From contig QZCP01000175.1 of assembly GCA_003956705.1 (NCBI GenBank), forward strand, positions 23,694 through 87,693: a stretch of 64,000 nucleotides of DNA, in the 5' to 3' direction. Both the position numbers and the translations under genes were made by a program. The number at the start of each line of letters is the position of its first letter. The stretch's first letter is position 1. The notes under the pieces are model-generated. The model was not told the DNA's origin, searched no databases, and saw only the letters and a list, made by a program, of their open reading frames with translations. This DNA comes from Brevipalpus yothersi (Eukaryota; Arthropoda; Arachnida; Trombidiformes; Tenuipalpidae). Below are positions 29,818-42,284 of this stretch, piece after piece.

Positions 29818-31040
29818 TGATAGTTCATTTCATCATACAGCTCATGATGCAAAAATTCTCCAAGCTTTTCGAGTGTAGTACACTTCTCCTTTCTTAATGC
29901 AATCAATTTTTCTTGTAAATGTACATTTGAATAAATTGAGGAAGATTAGTTCTTTATCATTTGTAACACCTCAATAAATTCAATGCAGTTTCTTATCTAA
30001 CCTTTCTTTCGTAAGATTTTGTTCTTAAGCTATTCACCCTACAGTAAGGGAGCAAAGCAAACCTCACTAAATACAGTAGTTCAGCCTTGATAGTTGAATC
30101 TTCTAACTAGAAATATGAGTTTTTCTGTCATTTCCTGTACATGCATCTTTGGTTTTTTCTTGAGAAACAGAATTGTTCTCACGTATTTTTTTTCCTTCTT
30201 GCGATCAGTATCTGAAGCAGATATCGGTTGCTCAATTTTTTCCATAGGAATTTTATCATCAATTTCTATAATGTTGAAACTAAATTGCTCGAATCACTGA
30301 GCAATCACAATAAGAATCTGAGTCTTCTATGGTTTTATTCATGGTGTCTCGGTCTTACGTTAGCTCAAATTATTCATAAAAGTACATGATAACTTTTTTC
30401 AAACAGATATGCGGATAACATAGTTTTGTAACACTCATGCCTTCCACGCCTACTAATCTGTGGTTTGAAGCTAGCCCAAATGATTCATAAAAGTCTCCAA
30501 TAATCCTTCCCAAACCAATGTGATTGTGTAGATGCAGCAAAGTAACAATTTTGTCCACCCACAAATTATCTGGTTCAGTTGAAGTCCACCAGTTTATCAA
30601 CTTCAATTTCAGATGGAATCCACTACTCCAGATGAGATGCAAATGCATGATATCTCATCTCAGGTCCAGTGAGTTGATGATCCAAGTTTTCCAAACTTAG
30701 AGATGAACTAGTGTAGAGCTCAGTGTGTGATATGATATGATTAACTGGAACCCGAGATCGGATTTTACCCAAACACAGAAGAGCATACAATTCAAGAACT
30801 CGAGACTTTAGTCCATCGTTAAGGTTAACGGAGCGAATGTTAATCATCACTGCATCATGTGTTTGATGGATTGAAATTTCAAATGAATGCAGAAGATCGA
30901 AGCAGCACCAAGAAAAAGAGATGGTTTGTTCTTGCTGGAATATTGTGATGACAATCAAAATAGCCCAGCAATTGTGATCAAGTTTGTTATCATCTTTCGA
31001 ACACACACGTCATGCTCGAACATGTGATCTCAAAACTTTT
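29818..31040. repeat. 3' flank block of type B genes (copy 2)
   Basis: Homologous to 25881-26875 and 43968-45000. No gene is supported; minus-strand frames here are not shared as open frames among the copies. Confidence 0.6.
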
Positions 31041-31885
31041 TCCATGTTTGGCCTTATTCTGTTGGGAATCGTTATCATATTATAAATTCTATTGTTAACC
31101 CCAATGATGTTCGGGCTCAGATTGATCGAATATTTAAGACATCTCCCATTAGAACCAGAATTTATTATAGTGGAAATGTGTCTTTGGATATTAGAACAAA
31201 CTTGATCTATTCATTGATGTACTTCACCGTGTTTCTAAAACCATTCAATGGCTGAACACTGTATTCCGAAACTGGACCGATGAGCAAAGATTGTTTTTGG
31301 GTTTATACAATGTACATTCGAGTCCGGGCGAAAGTTTGGTAATTTTATTTGTATGCTATTAGAATACAAGAAGGCAAAATATCAGATTCAAATCTGTTGC
31401 CTATTATTGTTATTCTAGTAGAAAAGGAACAGTATTGGCATAAATAAATAAAATAATATCTCTGAATGGAAAGGGGATTCATTCATATGCACATATTCAC
31501 GAGGATCAGACATATTGGTTATTCGTTTCAAAAGTTTGCCTGAAAATATTGACATGAAAGGGACATACATTCCAATTGCCTCCATCGATGGGGCCAATTT
31601 CCCACCATCATATCCTGATTCTATCTTGTATTCTACTGGAAAGGGTGAATGAGAACGTGAACTTTGTTCGATGAGATTAGAAGATGTTCTGAAAATTTCT
31701 GATGGGGGCATCGATAGATGCAAAATGAGGGAAAGTATCCATCCTATTTCCTTAATCTTGAACCATTAATCTACAATCAATCTCGAGTATCATGGGCTGA
31801 TGGAAAGAAATGTGAGGGAGTGATTCCTCTTCTTTATTTCAATGAATCTATCTCTCGCTTCAATATGAGTTATTAATTAAATCAC
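31041..31885 (+). pseudogene. Ancient sema/plexin-like pseudogene fragment b
   Basis: It starts with a family-like ATG and signal sequence (CATGTTTGGCCTTATTCTG) and continues through degenerate YYSGNVSL, FNG and PSYPD motifs. Stops occur at conserved tryptophans (for example TGGCTGAACACTG where the family has GGCTGGGCACTG). A closely similar copy is at 51190-51975. Confidence 0.75.
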
Positions 31886-31959
31886 TTCAGTGGTTATGAC
31901 TTTTCATACCTGACCAACTACCTATGAAAAGCAAGAATGTGAACTGAAATAAATAACCA

Positions 31960-32358
31960 TGGACTTAAATCGTAATGTTGCACATCAGATTGCTTACAAA
32001 TTGTATAACAGAACTGATACTTCATCTCATCAACTGTTTTGATTTCGAAAGATGCTCAAGATCATTTTCTACCCTAAGATTCAGATCAAATGAGTTGATG
32101 ATTGGAACATATCGATTCTATAAATGAAGTGTGGAGCTCAATCGAATAATAGTGAACATTCAAAACTCGATACTGGAATGAACAGGAAAGAGAGAAAGTC
32201 ATGAGCACTAAGGGCTATAATCCATCGCAAAAATGAACGACACTAATATCAATCGTCAATTTATCGAAGAGTATGGGTTAAAATTTCGAATAAATGAATT
32301 TCATCAATTAAGGCAGCACTGGCGAGAAGAGGGTGGAGAGATACTTTTTTCATGGATA
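31960..32358 (+). repeat. 5' flank block of gene 5, part 1
   Basis: Nearly identical to 52300-52725. It is cut at 32358 by the non-autonomous Helitron and resumes at 34655. Confidence 0.7.
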
Positions 32359-34654
32359 CTAGATTATCGCTCACTCCGCTCGCTTCGCTCGCTCCGTTCG
32401 CTCGGTTGGTTTTTCATGAGGGACTATTATTACTCCATGTTGATTAAACTGCAAGTTTGGATAGTATAGTGCTGATTTGTTTTGACATTTATCCGTGAAC
32501 AGTCTTAAATTCCATTGAGAACAGGAAGAAATCCTCGAGTTTACTCTGAGATCTACATGTTCCTGGGAAAAATTGAGAAAGAAAGTCAAAATTGGAGAGT
32601 ATGGACTGACTCTGAAATTGGTCTTTGATGATTCCGATCCTGATTATATGATCTGAATCATCTTTCACTCAAACACAACTCGAGGATGGAATTTTCCATT
32701 CATCTGTCTAATCATGTCAGAAAACTCACTTTGTATTTCATTGTAGCAAGAATAAGAAAAGGAGACCAAGGAGAAGAGAGATGAGCATGATTGAACAAAC
32801 AATGATTCTTGATTGCTGGCAGTAATAATGATTCAAATTTTTTTAGTTTGAAACTGAATGTGGGGATTATGATATTCAACTCGGATGTACATGACTCTAA
32901 AATGCAAATTTGGTGTGCCCAATCTCCTGTTCTAACTACCTGATCACAATGATTCTGCATGCCGGAATCTGAATACTGCAATACTGAAAATTGAGAGAAA
33001 AGCTATATGGATAAAGAAACATTAGTTTCATGGAAATAATAAATTCTATTTGGATTGAGAAAGTGAATCTTAAAGAGGGAGGTTGTAAGAAAGATGGTTC
33101 GATTGGCTTCTGGAAAATTCAATCGGTCGCGAGGAGTTGCTGGAATTTGTCAAGCTAACTGAATTGATATTGAAATTCCCTACTTTACCTTCCGTAAACA
33201 ACTGGCAATGGGGTTTTCGAGTTTATCTTACACTTTGCAATTCAAATTCTTATCAATGTCATATTTTTACGAACAATCCAAAGCAATAGAAAATGATAAA
33301 TGTTGAGCTTTTTCAAAACATGAAGAATTAGAAAATCTCACGGAAACATGATCGAGGCTTCCTCTGAGCTCTCCGTACCGAAAAGCGAAAAGTGAATGAT
33401 GATTACTGAGAAGAGAGTATGAAAGAGGTTGAGCTCTCGAAATATTTTTTGATTCAAGATAACTGAGAATCCCTCTATTATATGTGATTCAAATGATCGC
33501 CCCAACTCAAATTCACATGAATCAAAAACAAAGAATATTTCACTCAAAACTTTATCTCTCACTACCTGGAGACAATGCAATTCACTGAGAAAAATTCTGA
33601 TGCATCAAATTCTTCTAGCTCGAGAGGGAATTGATAATTTTTCCACCAAATATGGCTCACATGATGGTTCCTAATTTGATTTCACATGGAATGGAAACAT
33701 AGTGATCCATGAATAACTCTCCCTCATTGGAGCTTGAATAGGCATATGAATCATCGATTCATATTGGAATCGATCTTGAATCCTAAACCACTGAGAATCT
33801 GCTAATTCACAGACAATCTGCCTCTTGGAGGTCAATCAAAGACTGCTGGTTGAATGCAGACTCCATAGTTTTGAACTCTTATCCATTCAGAATACAAAAA
33901 TAGACAGGGATTAGTGTCAATCTAATTCTGTTAAATTCATCCGAATATTGTGCATGATATTGAAAATCATCAAAGTGTTGATTTTTGAGTAAGCTTCTAC
34001 TGTTTGCGTGCTCGTGAACAGCTTTCAATGATCAATCTATAGAGAACATTTCTTGGCTTCATCGTAAGATAGCCTGATTAGCAGTGAGATGAGAATTGGG
34101 AAAATAACAGTGATTATTCTTTGCCGGAGGGATGAAGCTTTGATGAGTCGTTCAGCGTTGACCAACTGTGATTCCACTATAAAAGGCAATATTGGCGGAA
34201 ACATCCTTGAAAATATCATGACAGCAAAATTAGAATGGAATCCATCTGTAAGGATCGAAGAAAAAATCATATTTTTATGAGAACCCAGCAATAGAGAGAG
34301 AGAGTGAAGAAAATTCACGGAAAGTGCCTCAAAACATGGATATACCAGTAGATAGAGCCAGAATAGAGGAGCTGAAAGTTTTCGAGCAATTCTCATGTCT
34401 GCATACTGCTTCGAAATATTTGAAGGAAACTTCTCCTAAGTGGTAGAAAAAGCGAGGGTGGTAGATAGAGAGAGAGAAAAAGAGAAAATTATTTACTTTT
34501 CAGCACTAATGCAATTTTTGATACATCAGGAAGAACATTTCAGCATTNCTCTTTCTCTTTCTCTTTCTTTTTCCAACAATAAGCTCAAGCCCCACCTCAA
34601 TTTTTCCACAACATTCCACGCCTTTTTCATCAATATTTTTTATATAATATATGA
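32359..34654 (-). mobile_element. Non-autonomous Helitron (2296 bp)
   Basis: On the minus strand the element starts TCATATATTATATAAAA (34654 downward) and ends GAGCGATAATCTAG (32359), inserted between A and T with no target duplication, as Helitrons do. The uninterrupted paralog reads CATGGATATTGTTTTGTTC at about 52717-52735, fixing both ends to the base. A GC-rich stretch of CGCTCGCTTCGCTCG type near the 3' end is probably the terminal stem region. I see no Rep or helicase. One ambiguous base (n) is at 34547. Internal sequence may be captured host fragments; none is recognisable. Confidence 0.9.
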
Positions 34655-34757
34655 TTGTTTTGTTCACAATTGTTGGGATATTTCAAAATAGTTGCTGTGA
34701 AGCTTTCTACCATCTCTTGAGGGTACATGCGATGCGTGAATACTTAGAACTTTTTCC

Positions 34758-36473
34758 ATGCTTGGTTTACTTCTGCTTGAGATCGTTATCTTGGGCAGTT
34801 ATCGAATATCTTATTGTCATGATGAAAATGAGATGGTGAATTTTAATGATATTAATGCTGGCATTGATAATATTTTCGAGATATCTCCCAACAAAACCAG
34901 GATATATTATGGTGGAAATGTGTCTCTGGTTTTCGAAACAAACTTGACCCAATCATTAAAATACAAGACCATTTTTCTTAGACCTTTCGATGGCTGGGCA
35001 CTGTATTTTGAAGGAAAATATTATCACATTGGGATGCCTGATGGAGGGAAAGTCACTAAAGAGAAAAATTCAAATATTGCCTTCGGACCAATGAGCAATA
35101 ATGGTTTTTGGGCTTATAAGTTCATTTCTGGGGGAGAATCTGATAACTTTACATTGCAGACTATTAAGACACAAGAAGGCAGAAAATCAGATTTGAATAA
35201 TTTGACTATTCTTGATATACCAATAACGAAAGATGAATCCTGGTCTGTGACTGATATCTTTGAATGGAACAGCGAATTTTTTCTATGCGCATATTCACAA
35301 GGATCAATCATTTTGGTTATTCGTCTCAAAAGTTTGCCTAAAAATATTGACATGAAAGGGACATACATTTCAAGTTTCTTCATTAATGGAAGATGGACAG
35401 TCAGCTTCCTACCATCATATCCCGATCCTATCTTGTATTTTTATCGGGAAGGTGGAGGGGGAGGTGAACTGTGCCGGCTAAAATTGAAAGATGCTCTAAG
35501 AATATCAGATGAAGGAATTGAAAAATGTCGCAATGAGAAAAAATATCCATCCTTTTTTCTTAATCTTGAGCCATTTATCTACAATCGATCTCGAGTATCA
35601 TGGGCTGATGGAAAGAAATGTGAGGAAGTGATTCCTCTTTTCCATTTCAATGATTCCATCTCGTGCTTCAATATGATCTGGAGGCAAAAAAACCTGGTGA
35701 CTTACTCAGTTGGCTTAGGCTTCAATGCCAAGATTTTGGCTTATTTCGATGGAGATAAAGATTTTCGATGTGATCTTGGTGAAGAAGATGGAGCTAGCTT
35801 TACACCTCAGGAAATACAACCTATTAAGGAAACAATAAGATCAACTTATTGGAACTTCGATAATTTCACTCTCATTAGGTGGACTGAAAGTGGTCAACGA
35901 CAACAATTCAGGCTCCTTGATTGTGAATATTTCCCATCATGTTCTCTCTGCACTCTGTATGGAGCTTTCCATTGCAAATGGAATTCATCGAGATGTATCA
36001 AGAAGAGGGACACCTCAGAAAACCCTCGAATCCAATGCTATTCGAAAGTTACTGCAATCGCAAGAAATGTCGGAATTTTTCTTAAGAAGTTCGAAGTGCG
36101 AATCAATCTGCCTCATAAACTCAATGAGAAAGCTAGAGAAAGAGCATCAGTCCTAATAGGGGATGAAGAGTTTCTTGATGTTCAATATTTTGATGAAACT
36201 TACTTGCTCATAACAGATAAGATAAATTATAAGAAATCAGTGATTATTATCAAGCGGGGAGGATTTAAGATGATCAATCCATTCACCCTAAATGTTGAAA
36301 AACAATCCATATTCATGATTCTATTGATATACATTATTACTCCCATATCTATCAGCATAGTGCTAGCACTGATAGCTGGTATTATCATCTATTTAGTGAA
36401 AAGGTTTAGAAAAACTGAGAATCGCTCCATTCTCTCGACGTCAAGCTCTAGTCCCTTACCTATGCAATCGTAG
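34758..36473 (+). CDS. Sema/plexin-like single-pass receptor, gene 5 (571 aa, shortened type A tail)
   Basis: Open throughout. Signal peptide MLGLLLLEIVILGSYRISYC; sema-like region; PSI-like module LLDCEYFPSCSLC ... FHCKWNSSRC; IPT-like segment; transmembrane helix near residues 518-546; type A tail. The tail ends at a TAG (36471-36473), where paralogs continue for about 16 more residues (SEARTPSVSSG...). The remainder of that tail is still recognisable downstream to 36515. Membrane topology is unaffected, so the gene may be functional with a shorter cytosolic end. One cysteine of the sema-like region is changed (GASFTPQEI where others have GASCTPQEI), which may leave its partner unpaired. 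The 5' flank is interrupted 103 bp upstream of the ATG by the Helitron, so its promoter may be altered. Confidence 0.8.
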   Translation: MLGLLLLEIVILGSYRISYCHDENEMVNFNDINAGIDNIFEISPNKTRIYYGGNVSLVFETNLTQSLKYKTIFLRPFDGWALYFEGKYYHIGMPDGGKVTKEKNSNIAFGPMSNNGFWAYKFISGGESDNFTLQTIKTQEGRKSDLNNLTILDIPITKDESWSVTDIFEWNSEFFLCAYSQGSIILVIRLKSLPKNIDMKGTYISSFFINGRWTVSFLPSYPDPILYFYREGGGGGELCRLKLKDALRISDEGIEKCRNEKKYPSFFLNLEPFIYNRSRVSWADGKKCEEVIPLFHFNDSISCFNMIWRQKNLVTYSVGLGFNAKILAYFDGDKDFRCDLGEEDGASFTPQEIQPIKETIRSTYWNFDNFTLIRWTESGQRQQFRLLDCEYFPSCSLCTLYGAFHCKWNSSRCIKKRDTSENPRIQCYSKVTAIARNVGIFLKKFEVRINLPHKLNEKARERASVLIGDEEFLDVQYFDETYLLITDKINYKKSVIIIKRGGFKMINPFTLNVEKQSIFMILLIYIITPISISIVLALIAGIIIYLVKRFRKTENRSILSTSSSSPLPMQS

Positions 36474-37001
36474 GCTACAACACCATCGGTGAGTTCTTGT
36501 CGATTGGTCGAGTAATAGCATCGAGATTTTCAATTTGAAATGCTGTGAAATTAAAGTTCTGCACAAGAACAGCATGGAAAGAATTAATCATTCAATAATG
36601 GATTTTTAATAACAGACATCTTAATAAGAAAATTTAATTGTAATCGTTTTTCTGATAGTGGTTTTTTTGCCTCCCGATTCAGTGTGTTCATCTATCTTTA
36701 TTATTAATATTATTAATAAATGATCAGATAATAAAGAGGTTATGAGTGAAAAATGAAGCTCGAAGTGCTAACTTTTGCTGAGATAAGTTCAACTTTTAGA
36801 TATACATAAAACTCTCGAAACCTCAAGTTATGCCGATTGTTTGATCATTTGATGAGTATGCAAAGAAGGACTTATCTGAACAAATGTGGAACTCAGATTG
36901 GATAAAATGATGTGAGCGTTTTCGTATCACAGCAGGCTGATGTCTTCAAATCTCAGTTAGACAATTCATCAGCTCTCTTAGATGAAAGGCATAAAAAAGG
37001 G
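36474..37001. repeat. 3' flank of gene 5, to the insertion target site
   Basis: Type A 3' flank, close to 54591-55045. It ends in the target duplication AAGGG at 36997-37001. No gene. Confidence 0.6.
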
Positions 37002-38242
37002 TGTGATGAGGTATTTTCTCTGCTTTGGAGGAAGTTTCCCCTTGTTTGGAGACTCTCCAATCCATTACAACCAGGATGCCGATGATATGAGTAATTAATA
37101 ATTCCAACAATTAAGTGGAAGGCAAGCATCGAAACAACATCCTGGACATAATGGAAACCTATGGCAGGCTATGCATCCTGTTATTTTTCTCTCTATCGCT
37201 TCCTTCTACCCTTTTACCTAATGTTAGAAGATAATTTCCATAATTCTTTTCTCTCTCTCTCTTACCAGGGTTTCATGAAAACACATACAGATCATCGCTT
37301 CTCTCTCTTCATCTTTCCTTTCTTTTCAAAAACAATCTATCCAGCAAACCGTTCCCTTTCACTTCTACCATCTTCTTCTACTCCTCTCAGTCCTTACTTT
37401 TCTTCCGACCCTTTATCTGTTCTCTCTCTCTCGATTAGTGAATGTGTGTGGAAAACTTTTTCCAAACTGTTATTTCAAATTGATAATTGGTCACCAAAAG
37501 TGGTGCCACAATTAGAACCTCTAAATTTATTTGAATTGTGATCCTCATTGGTGACCATTTATCATCGTCCGGGATCATATACACATACATATACACTGTA
37601 CTTCACCACCCAATATTCATTGCCACCTCTCTCAGCCTAAATCACACTCACACACCATAAGTGCTTGTGTTTTTGGTGTGGTCATCATCATCAGTTTGAT
37701 ATCATGCTTTTTGCCATACACACATACACACACATTTGGTGAGCTGGTGCAGGTAAGGCTTTTAGCCTTAGCTTTCTTTTCTTTTCTTTTCTCTCTTCGT
37801 TTCTTCTTTCCCACTATCTTCCTACTAGATATCTCTATCTCCTTCCCTCGACTAATCCCATAGCCATTCTCCAGCTATTCCTGATGGTGAATTCTCCTAC
37901 GAGTCATACTAGTAAACCATGAGCCTCCAAACTTCCAAACCTTCAAACCTTTCAACCTCCCATCTTCTCTTTCCCTCCTCTTGCCTCTTCTCCACTCCAT
38001 TCTATGCCATACACTCTCTCCCTCTCTCACAGTCTCTAACGACTGCAATACCTTTCTTAACTACTACAGTCGCTCGTGAATAAACACAGCCTCTTTCCCG
38101 ATTGACCTCCTTTCCCTTGTCATGATCAGTAGCTAATCCTTATATCTCTCTCTTCTCTCCTATCTTCCTTTACCTTATCTTTCTTCTCCTCTTTCTCCCT
38201 TCCTTTTCCTTCTATATTCTATATTCTTAAAGACTGTGCTAT

Positions 38243-38335
38243 TCCCAGAATATCACAGTCTATTCTCAGTATATCACAGTCTATCATCAGTATATCACAG
38301 TCTATCATCAGTATATCACAGTCTGTCACTAGGAT
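38243..38335. repeat. 21-bp tandem repeat inside the LTR-like insertion
   Basis: About four to five units of TATATCACAGTCTATCATCAG type. They generate the repeated seven-residue pattern of the minus-strand frame at 38219-38554, which I do not regard as a gene. Confidence 0.8.
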
Positions 38336-38635
38336 ATCCCCGGCTATCGCCCAAATTAGCTCAGACGTTCGCCGAGATATCTCAGCCTCCTCTTTCCCAC
38401 TCTTTCTCTCTCTGTATTTATTTTCCTTATTGACTAAATCACCGTTTCTTTCTCCGTGTGGCTGGACAGTCTCTGGGAGCTCGATTGACTGGGCACCCGA
38501 AAAGAGTCTAGCCATTGGGCAAGGGAACTGGGTGGAGTCACCCAAAAATATCACACAACAGAAAAATTCACCTTCTGTGATTCATGATGAATTCATAATC
38601 TTTCCGATGATGAACAATCATAGTGGGAAATGAGA

Positions 38636-38690
38636 TCATCATCATCATCATCATCATCATACTCTCTCTCTCTCTCTCTCTCTCTCTATC
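38636..38690. repeat. (ATC)n followed by (CT)n microsatellite
   Basis: About nine ATC units run directly into about 13 CT units. Confidence 0.95.
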
Positions 38691-39175
38691 GCTCGCTTGC
38701 TCGTTCGCTCATCACATTCATGAAACATCCTCTCCCTTTCCGAGATCGGTGTGAACATCAACCGACTCAATATCCCAAGGAAATAAGTCCATGTGAAAAT
38801 TCATTCTCCTAATTAAGGTAATAGGGAGACTCTCTCGACTCACTCAGATTGCTCTATGCTCAAGGTATAAAAAGGTATTGTAATCAATCAAAAGGACAGT
38901 TCACAAGAACTTCTTTATCTGTTCTTTTCAATTCCTCAAGTCTACTGTGAACCCAATCTTTGTTTCATTACCTTTGTCTAATACATTATATTAAACCAAT
39001 ATTTCATCGATTCAAGTCTTACTTGAATCCAAATCACTGAATTACGTTCAAGTTTGTAATTTTGTTTCGGATTTGGAAAGTTGAGTGGACAAAAGTATTT
39101 TCAATTGATTTAGCTTCCGCCAAACTGTTTCGAGTAGGATTTTGGTTTGAGCCCAAAATAACCCCTCGATAAGGG

Positions 39176-39540
39176 AAACATTTAATTGATTCTGAGCCCC
39201 ATTATCCATTCAATAAATTAAATCAAATCTGGACCTTTGATGATGGATACTTCATCATTCAAATAAATTGAGTCATTTTTGAGAAATTTCAAGGAGAAAT
39301 TGATTAAAAGAGAGGTCTAAATTATGTCATCAATTATTGGTTATTTTCAGATTTTTCCAAATTTTCCCTCATTACTCTTAAAATCTGCGATGAATAATTA
39401 TTCTCATTCATGAACGAAAAAAAAATTCGAATAATCCATGAAAATTTTGTTAGGGCGTAGATGCACATATCTCCATCTCTTGATGCTCAAAAAAATCAGT
39501 CAAACTCTCGAAAATCAAATTTTTTCATCAGAAATATCAT
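39176..39540. repeat. Pre-Kazal block of unit 5
   Basis: Homologous to 55060-55410 and 24290-24570; no gene. Confidence 0.6.
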
Positions 39541-39750
39541 TGCTGAGGAGGACATCTTGACATAGGAACTTTGCGAACACCTTTCCCACAATTGTCTCGC
39601 AATAATTGGCATTCGATTAGATATATTTTACCATCAGAGCCACACACAGGATCTTGAATGGAGAGACATACTGTTGGACACTTGTTACTCTTGAGACATT
39701 CTATCATGTTGATAGCTTGATTATCTTTCCTGGAGAGATAAGTGGATAGA
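39541..39750 (-). pseudogene. Kazal inhibitor copy D, last exon only
   Basis: One open terminal exon with acceptor TCTCTCCAG, then CPTVC, DPVCGSDGKIY, IEC (Asn to Ile before the fourth cysteine), DNC and SRC, stop CAATGA as in copy E. Upstream the sequence passes into the block also found at 5023-5110, so exons 1-4 are missing. Confidence 0.75.
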
Positions 39751-39794
39751 AACTATTAAAATCACTTCAAACTGAAACAGGATAGAGTAGCATT

Positions 39795-41100
39795 GAATTA
39801 CATGTCTTCAGATTAGTGGCGAAAGCAGATTGTCACTTTCCTGCGAAAAAATTATCTGAAAACTTCATCAAATGATCAGATCTCAAGATCTAATCGAGAT
39901 ATAAAAATTTTTTGAATCATTCCTCTCTCTTTCTCTCTCTCTCTTTCACTCTCTTTCTTTCTTCTCCCTCCTTCAATGAATTTTTTCGACCATTTCATCT
40001 ATTCCATATTTTCACCCATCGAGCATCTTTACGGTATCACTCCATCAAATGGAAAATCATTCCTCTGATCTCACACTATTTAGTGCACTTCCCATGGATG
40101 AAAAACTGCATAAATAGATGAATGATCAATTCAAAGAATCAGGATATCATCCGACTAGAATTCCTCTTGATGGTGATCTCAGTTAGTGGTGTATGAGCTA
40201 ATTGATCCTCATCCAGCTCATATGATTGATTCTTGGAAATCAAATGCATTCGATTTACATCATAGGAAATGAAGCCCTAACTCCGTTGGGATTTTTAGGA
40301 TTCATATCACTTCTCAGAAATTCATAGAAACAGTGTTCCCTTAGAGAACATAACATGATTGATTACTGTAAGATTGATGAAGCGCATCTACATGTAAGTT
40401 ATAGTTATTTTGAATTGCCAGAAGATGTGAAACTGGCCATCAACAAAATTGAAACCGAGATCAAGCAAATAAAGCTGCCTCATAAGCTGTATGTAAACTC
40501 AAGAAAGAGTGCATATGCTGATTAAAATCCTTTTCTTCCTTGACTTATGACTCATGTGGAGTGGGTAATCAGCGTAAACTTTTAAAAAGTTTTGTCAAGA
40601 ATTCCGTTGAGCTCTTGGATTCTCTGCAATCCAGAATCGAAGCATTCGGAAACAGAAATGAATGCAATATGAGCACTCCAGTTATTAATGGTTGGTGGAG
40701 CTGAACAGAGCGAATGTCAATTATCTGAGTAATGAAGATTCTCCGATTGATTGCGATTTCAAATAAACGTAAGTTATCAATTAAGGCAGAACAGAAAAGA
40801 ACAGAAAGAGGAAGCGAGACATTTATATTTGTATACATACATGTTCTGCTTAATATTGTTCGCAATCGTTTGAATGTTTTAAAATTATTGTCCTGGAGCT
40901 TTTAATCATCTCTTGAACATACATGCGATACGTGATCTCAAATTCTCAGAACTGTTCCTTACGTTTACATTTAACTCACTCCTGGTGAGGGTCGTTACAT
41001 CCTTAGCAATTCTTGGAAATCCTATTTTCATAACCCAAATAACATGGCAAATTTTGATGACTTTTTTGGTAAAATTGATCGAATTTTCGAGATATCTGCA
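39795..41100. repeat. Duplicate of the 5.0-6.4 kb block
   Basis: Close copy of 5023-6400, including a CT-rich tract (39920-39960), the LPHKLYVNSRKSA fragment (about 40400-40525) and an old family 5' end (40910-41090). No intact gene. Confidence 0.65.
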
Positions 41101-41537
41101 AAATCGAAACCGGGATAAATTATGGTGGTAATTTATCTTTCAATTTCGAAGTGATCTTGAGTGATTCACTGGAGTTCGGAACCATTTCTCTCAAACCTCC
41201 CAATAGTTGGGCCCTCTCTTTCAATCGAAATATGAGTCACATTCATGGCTGGCACGAGAAAATTTACTGAGAGAAAAATCCCGGAGTCGCTTTGAGACAA
41301 TGAGCGGCAATAGCTCTTGGGTTGATCGATATATTTCTATAGTATACCCTGGGAATTTCATGTTGGGTGCTATTAAATTATTGGATAGAATAATATCAGG
41401 TTTCAAATAGCTGCTTCCTCTTAATCTGCCAGTATTGTAGGAAAATGCAGCCTATTTAGGAAATCCTTGGATGGAATAGCGTTTTGTTTCTGTGCGTTAG
41501 TGCATTTACTACCTGACCAACTATCTATAGGAAGCAA
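41100..41537 (+). pseudogene. Old sema/plexin-like 5' fragment with Polinton empty site
   Basis: Degenerate NYGGNLSFNFEVIL, GTISLKPPNSWAL and related motifs. It is the uninterrupted paralog of 11990-12409 plus 20677 onward. The Polinton target AAGCAA is present once, at 41532-41537. Confidence 0.7.
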
Positions 41538-42284
41538 GAGTATGAGTCGTGGAAATATGAATGAATCACCTTCGATGTCAACGTGAGCATCAGGCTTGGT
41601 ACCATAGGAGTGTTTAGCTCAATGACTTCCAAGCACTTTTTCTCTCGATTCATCCGGTATAACTTCCACGATGAATAATTGATAGCTTCGGTTAAATTGG
41701 AACCCAAAATTCCTTCCAATAAATTGAATAGCTTACATATCCGTATTATTTAGAGCTATACTGTTGTTTATCATGATCTGATCATATTCTTAATGATGAT
41801 GGAGAAAACCAACATACAGATTATCAGAATCAGTCTTTGAACTTTGATTGAGATGTTGCACATAAAATTACCCTTTCAATTGTGTAACAGAACTGATATT
41901 TCATCTCATCTCATCTCATTGATTCTATGAATGAAGTAGTGTGGAGCTCATTGATTGATAGTGATCATTTGGAGCTGGAGGCTAGCGTTCATCCAGGAGC
42001 AGAATGTCATGCATTTCGAGCACTAAGGACTTCAATCCATCGCAAACCTAAAAGATACTAATATCAATCGTCAATTTATCGGAGAGTATGGATTAAAATT
42101 TCGAATGAATGAATTTTATCGATTAAGGCAGCACTGGCGGGAAGAAAGTGGAGAGATATTTTCCTACAAATATTGTTGTTTTGTTTACAATTGTCGGGAT
42201 ATTTCAAAATAATTTTCTTGAAGCTTTTTAACATTTCTTGAAGATACATACGGTGCGTGAATTTGAATACTTAGAACTCTTTCC
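41538..42284 (+). repeat. 5' flank block of gene 6
   Basis: Uninterrupted copy of the family 5' flank. It serves as the empty site for the insertion at 6668-8432. Confidence 0.7.

Larger units (their letters stand above)
37002..39170 (+). mobile_element. LTR-like insertion (2169 bp) with probable 5-bp duplication AAGGG
   Basis: The flank homologous to 55045-55065 (AAAAGAATGGGAAATATT) is split here, with AAGGG on both sides (36997-37001 and 39171-39175). The insert starts TGTGATGAGG. Late in the insert is a TATA-like GTATAAAAAGG (about 38863-38873), followed by AT-rich sequence, which fits a single long LTR. It has no open gene and does not end in the canonical CA, so the class is not certain. 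Confidence 0.55.

Noticed and set aside
34037..34396. 119-codon hydrophobic minus-strand frame in the non-autonomous Helitron
   Set aside because: No start context or family motif; hydrophobicity follows from T-rich sequence. A captured gene fragment remains possible but unsupported.
38219..38554. 111-codon minus-strand frame with a seven-residue repeat
   Set aside because: The repeat comes from a 21-bp tandem DNA repeat inside the LTR-like insertion; a multiple of three keeps any frame open.
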